From contig SCFE01000006.1 in the NCBI GenBank assembly GCA_004352715.1, positions 496,037 through 560,036 on the forward strand: a stretch of DNA of 64,000 nt. Direction: 5' to 3'. A program made the position numbers and the translations under genes. This stretch comes from Hofstenia miamia. Its lineage: Eukaryota > Xenacoelomorpha > Acoela. Below the pieces are notes generated by a model. The model was not told where the DNA came from. It was given only the letters and a program-made list of their open reading frames with translations, and ran no database searches. Positions 60,652 through 64,000 of this stretch are shown piece after piece. Position 1 is the first letter of the stretch, and the number at the start of each line of letters is the position of its first letter.

Positions 60652-62332
60652 CTGCACGAAAAGAATGCTAAACAAAACTTTCATCAATTGAAACAGAGAA
60701 TTAGAGGAAAATGCAATTACGTTTTGACAACCAACATCCTTCAAATCAACAGTACAACCAGTAAAGTGTTAGACATTCAAATCTGTAATAGTTAAAACAA
60801 ACAATTTCAATTTAAATAACTTGATTAAAGGCAGACCCCTCCAATAAACGAACATTACCTAAGTATATTTAAGTGTTCTTGATTCATATAATTTAGCAGT
60901 TAAATCGAAGAAAAATCTGTCTTTCTCAAATTGTTCCTTGAAAAGCTTACATATAAAATGAATTTCATTGGATTCGTCCAAATTGGGACTAAAGTTGCCC
61001 GCAATTGTTTCCATTATTCAACATTTGAAGTACTTTTAAACTAAAGCTTAGATAGATTTCTTGAAACCAACTTAAAAAAACAAATTTTTAAATAAAATAG
61101 TTTGGGGAAGGAGTAGCAGCCACATGTTCAGTTGATGTTAAAATCCCCTAGACTTCAAATCCTAATACGAAAAACAGCAAAAAAACTTCGTAATTCTCAA
61201 GTTAATCCTATTCACACTGCAGAAAATCAATCAAGTACGAAACACAATCTAACAAGCACAGAAACAGCAGCACAGTAAAAAAGTCTACATTAAGAAATGC
61301 TTTTTCTATCAAATTTTTTGATTATTTATCGATAGAAAATGGAATATAAAGTGATCTGGGGTAGGGAGGAGGGTTAATAAAATGAAATGATTATTGGAAA
61401 TTTGTACAATTGGATACCAGATAGTATGTAACTTAATCAAATATTGAAATTAGAGGTGAAACTAAGCAAAAATATGTTGCATCTATAAAAAGAAAGATTT
61501 GACTGTAAATTAATTGTGAATTATATATAAGTTAGGATGAAGAACATTGCACTTCAAGCCACTTGTTTGCATCTGTGCTGTCAACCAAATGTGTTACGTT
61601 CGATGGACGTCATTGAAGACAATTTATTACATTAGTTCAACATCGATTTTTTTCACTATGGAAAATGAAAACGTCGGCAAAGGACCAGTGCATAATATCT
61701 ATTGATAAACAAAAAATAAACGAATATACCGACATGGTGATATCTGAGGTCCACAACATAGTATGATAAGCCACAAAAATTGCTTCAAATTTTAATTATA
61801 TTCAAACAAGTAGAACCACCTGATCTTTCTCAACGTTTCCTGTATACACTGCACCATGGCTAATTTATCTCAAGCACAAATAGACTGATTCATCAATAAA
61901 AAAAGTAAATAACCGTCATGGAGATAAATGTATTTACCTTTAAATGGAAAAATTCTATAGTTTTGAGTCCTTAAAACAGCATTGCGGATGCACAACAAAG
62001 CAACACTTAAATAATATGCAATTGTGTATGATATTGCAGATGTTTCGCTCTGAATTGGTGAAATTTACATGTGCACACAGAAATCATTCAAAAATTCTGA
62101 CAAGCAAATATAAGAAGGCGACTTGCAGCTCTAAACCTACTGCCCAACTGAATCACACCTTAACCTTAATATTTTACAATGTCTCATGAATTAGAAATAC
62201 TCGTCATGCTGAATCATTACAGAAAGTTACTAGGAGTGACAAAAATCATGAGAAGCTTAATATTGTTAGACGTTCTGCAGTATGGTCTTCGATATATTTT
62301 ATAAAACAAATTGAATTGAACACCGTTATCAG
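60652..62332. other. Probable TBC1D5-like intron, nothing firmly recognised
   Basis: Contains a 51-codon minus-strand ORF (60859-61014) that I do not accept as an exon. The next upstream exon of the gene was not found here. Confidence 0.5.
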
Positions 62333-63068
62333 TGGATATTGTGTTGTAAGAAGTGCGAAAGGTTCTTTCTCACAAATCGGGCGGACGTACTAGTAATCTT
62401 ACTCGCTACGTCGACTGGTACATGAAAGGCATCAATGCATCATCGCAGCATGAACTCCTTCATTAATCGTTCAGTGACATTCACTGCATCCAAAGAAGAT
62501 GACGTTAGGAGGCCAACTTAATGTATGTTATTAATGGGCATCACTCATTTAATTTCTTCGAAAATGAATTTAGAAATTTGCTGCAAGCTTTTGTTGATAT
62601 CGCCGCTGTGAAGAGCAAGTTCAACGAAGATGATCTTTTCTATAAACGCAAACTATTCCAGTTTGATAAAGTTGCAAAGCTAACGTAGTCAACATGCAAT
62701 TAAAGTTCAATTTATCAGAATAACTTAGTATTGCAACAACTGCTCTAACGACGAACATGTGGAGGGATGCTTACAGGAAGATTTCATTCATTGATTTAAA
62801 CAGTTTTTGGATGAATAAATATTTTCAATTAGAACGTGGTTTGTTGGGTTGGCAACATATTGGTCCTGAATCACACAGAAGATCTAATATTGAAATGTTA
62901 ATTTCTCAGATATTAGAGGAATATGATTTACTGATAACAAATGATTACGATTTGAATATGATTTATGGGTTTTGCGATCACGTACAACTTGATTGTATGT
63001 ACCAACGCCTGCATACATTCTTTACGGCTGCTTGGAATGACACGCATTTAATTAGATTTGTATTTTAG
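62333..63068 (+). pseudogene. hAT transposase remnant with BED-type zinc finger
   Basis: Plus strand, several frames. WILCCKKCERFF then, shifted, GRTSNLTRYVDWYMK is the BED-finger pattern. INGHHSFNFFENEFRNLL corresponds to the hAT PFS.VE...FR.LL block. TALTTNMWRD, then FQLERGLLGWQHIGPESHRR, LITNDYDLNMIYGF and HVQLDCMYQRLHTFF correspond to the catalytic region of hAT enzymes (T.D.W, TDNA.NM, C..H.L). In the first, the usual Asp of TTD.W is Asn, and the second, TDNA, reads NDYD. The last 103 codons are open but the rest is broken. Confidence 0.75.
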
Positions 63069-64000
63069 TTTTGGTTTGAACACACCATGCAATGGTTATA
63101 GTCGTTAATAAAATACATCATAGTTGTGATTTTCTACATAGTTGCACAACACAAAAAGTTTTGGATTTGTTCCAAATATTTCATTAGATTTTTGAAAAGC
63201 TTGAAACATCGGACGTACTCACAATTAATCTCGCAGTACCCTAGTACTACCTGCTAATTTCTAAATTAAAAATTGATCCCGATTGCGATGCTATAAAAAT
63301 TTTGTAGCAGACTCTTTTATTTTCTTGACAAAAAATTATTTACTTCCCTTAAAGCTTTGGTTGATCCTTTCTTCAAAGTTTTACTTCTCTACATTGGGTT
63401 TTTGCAAATGTTAAAGATTTGCATCTGACCTCGGAGAATTCGTTGTGAAATGGGCCACTGGGACAATTTCAAGCAAAGCTCAGTTAGAAGCAAGTGAGAA
63501 AACGACGCGTCATGAGGCATAGAAATTATGGAGCGATCACAACCTATTGATATTTTTTCAGGGCTAAAGGATGGGTATTTTTATGACAATCATCTACGAA
63601 GCTTCTTCAAGAGTTTTCTCTATAGAGCCTTGTTTGATGATTCGACTGCTGTACTGACAGTTCATTAAAAAGTTTATAAATCAATGCCTGAAAAATAACT
63701 AAACACGTCTTAACTGCAGAAGATCTGAAAGGCCGTATTAAACAATAAGGAATATGATAATATTTGTAATGTAAATAATTCACGCTGGTTATTATCTGTT
63801 CGAAAAGAGCGCTTGCAAGGAATAAAACTACAAGTATGTGATGGCAGAGATGCAACCGCACCTGGTTTTTGGAAGCACGGTCCGGCAATAACTAATTTTA
63901 CCTAAAATCGCATGGCATTCAATAATTCTAATTATTCAAAATGTTTGTAAAACAGTTTATTAGCAATGCGATGAGGTAAATGGCATTTATGGAGATATAA
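63069..64000. other. No recognisable gene
   Basis: May contain further decayed hAT sequence (for example VDPFFKV near 63360), but frames are too broken to support it. Confidence 0.4.

Noticed and set aside
60859-61014. 51-codon minus-strand ORF starting METIAGNF as the missing TBC1D5 exon
   Set aside because: It does not match TBC1D5, has no acceptor, and its frame stops immediately before the GTAATG donor-like site.
1-64000. tRNA, rRNA and CRISPR arrays
   Set aside because: No tRNA B-box with a matching cloverleaf, no rRNA sequence and no spaced repeats of CRISPR type were noticed on reading; an automated scan could still reveal a tRNA.

Overview
The window is nuclear DNA of an invertebrate animal. 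It is strongly AT-rich. It has long introns with GT..AG boundaries, a TBC1D5-like Rab GAP gene split over about 30 kb, and a dense mix of animal-type transposons (Tc1/mariner, hAT, piggyBac, APE-type LINEs, a Ty3/gypsy-like integrase). I cannot name the species; a cnidarian or flatworm would fit, but nothing seen is diagnostic. The assembly is a draft: there are five runs of N and six single-N joins, and several have near-identical sequence on both sides or nearby, so some apparent tandem duplications are probably allelic or overlap artefacts.

Layout. 0-12 kb is repeat-rich intergenic DNA: a LINE-like scrap, a deleted mariner with both ends (1.0-1.9 kb), a hAT-type MITE with a perfect 8-bp target duplication (4.27-4.51 kb), a gypsy-like integrase piece (6.3-6.9 kb), a Tc1 remnant (7.8-8.2 kb) and a repeat family that recurs inverted at 23 kb. 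12-16 kb, minus strand, holds a probable small secreted PAN/apple-like protein (15.7-16.06 kb) and an unidentified 142-codon ORF (12.3-12.7 kb), with a LINE reverse transcriptase between them. 16.5-21.7 kb is LINE territory, including an element with a 2A-like motif before its endonuclease, interrupted by a long foldback element. 23.4-23.77 kb is an unidentified coding exon whose end runs into a transposon. 27-29 kb contains a long-TIR MITE and a piggyBac C-terminal remnant.

The main host gene lies on the minus strand from 60651 down to 30691: ten exons of a TBC1D5 homologue, covering the last part of the TBC (Rab-GAP) domain and the whole C-terminus with the stop codon. Phases match at every junction and the product is 373 residues; upstream exons lie outside the window. 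TBC1D5 proteins act with retromer and VPS29 on endosomes as RAB7 GAPs. One exon is only 12 nt. Its introns carry a Tc1 element, an apparently intact IS630/Tc1-type transposase gene flanked by about 21-bp periodic motifs, several MITEs, and two copies of a 207-bp antisense block. That block has a TATA-like promoter, a short conserved ORF start and three hairpins whose changes keep pairing only on the plus strand. I consider this block the best candidate for something undescribed.

60.7-64 kb holds a decayed BED-finger hAT transposase on the plus strand. Apart from the TBC1D5 gene, the secreted-protein ORF and the exon at 23.4 kb, most recognisable coding sequence here is mobile and broken, so the window reads as one large host gene in a repeat-rich landscape.
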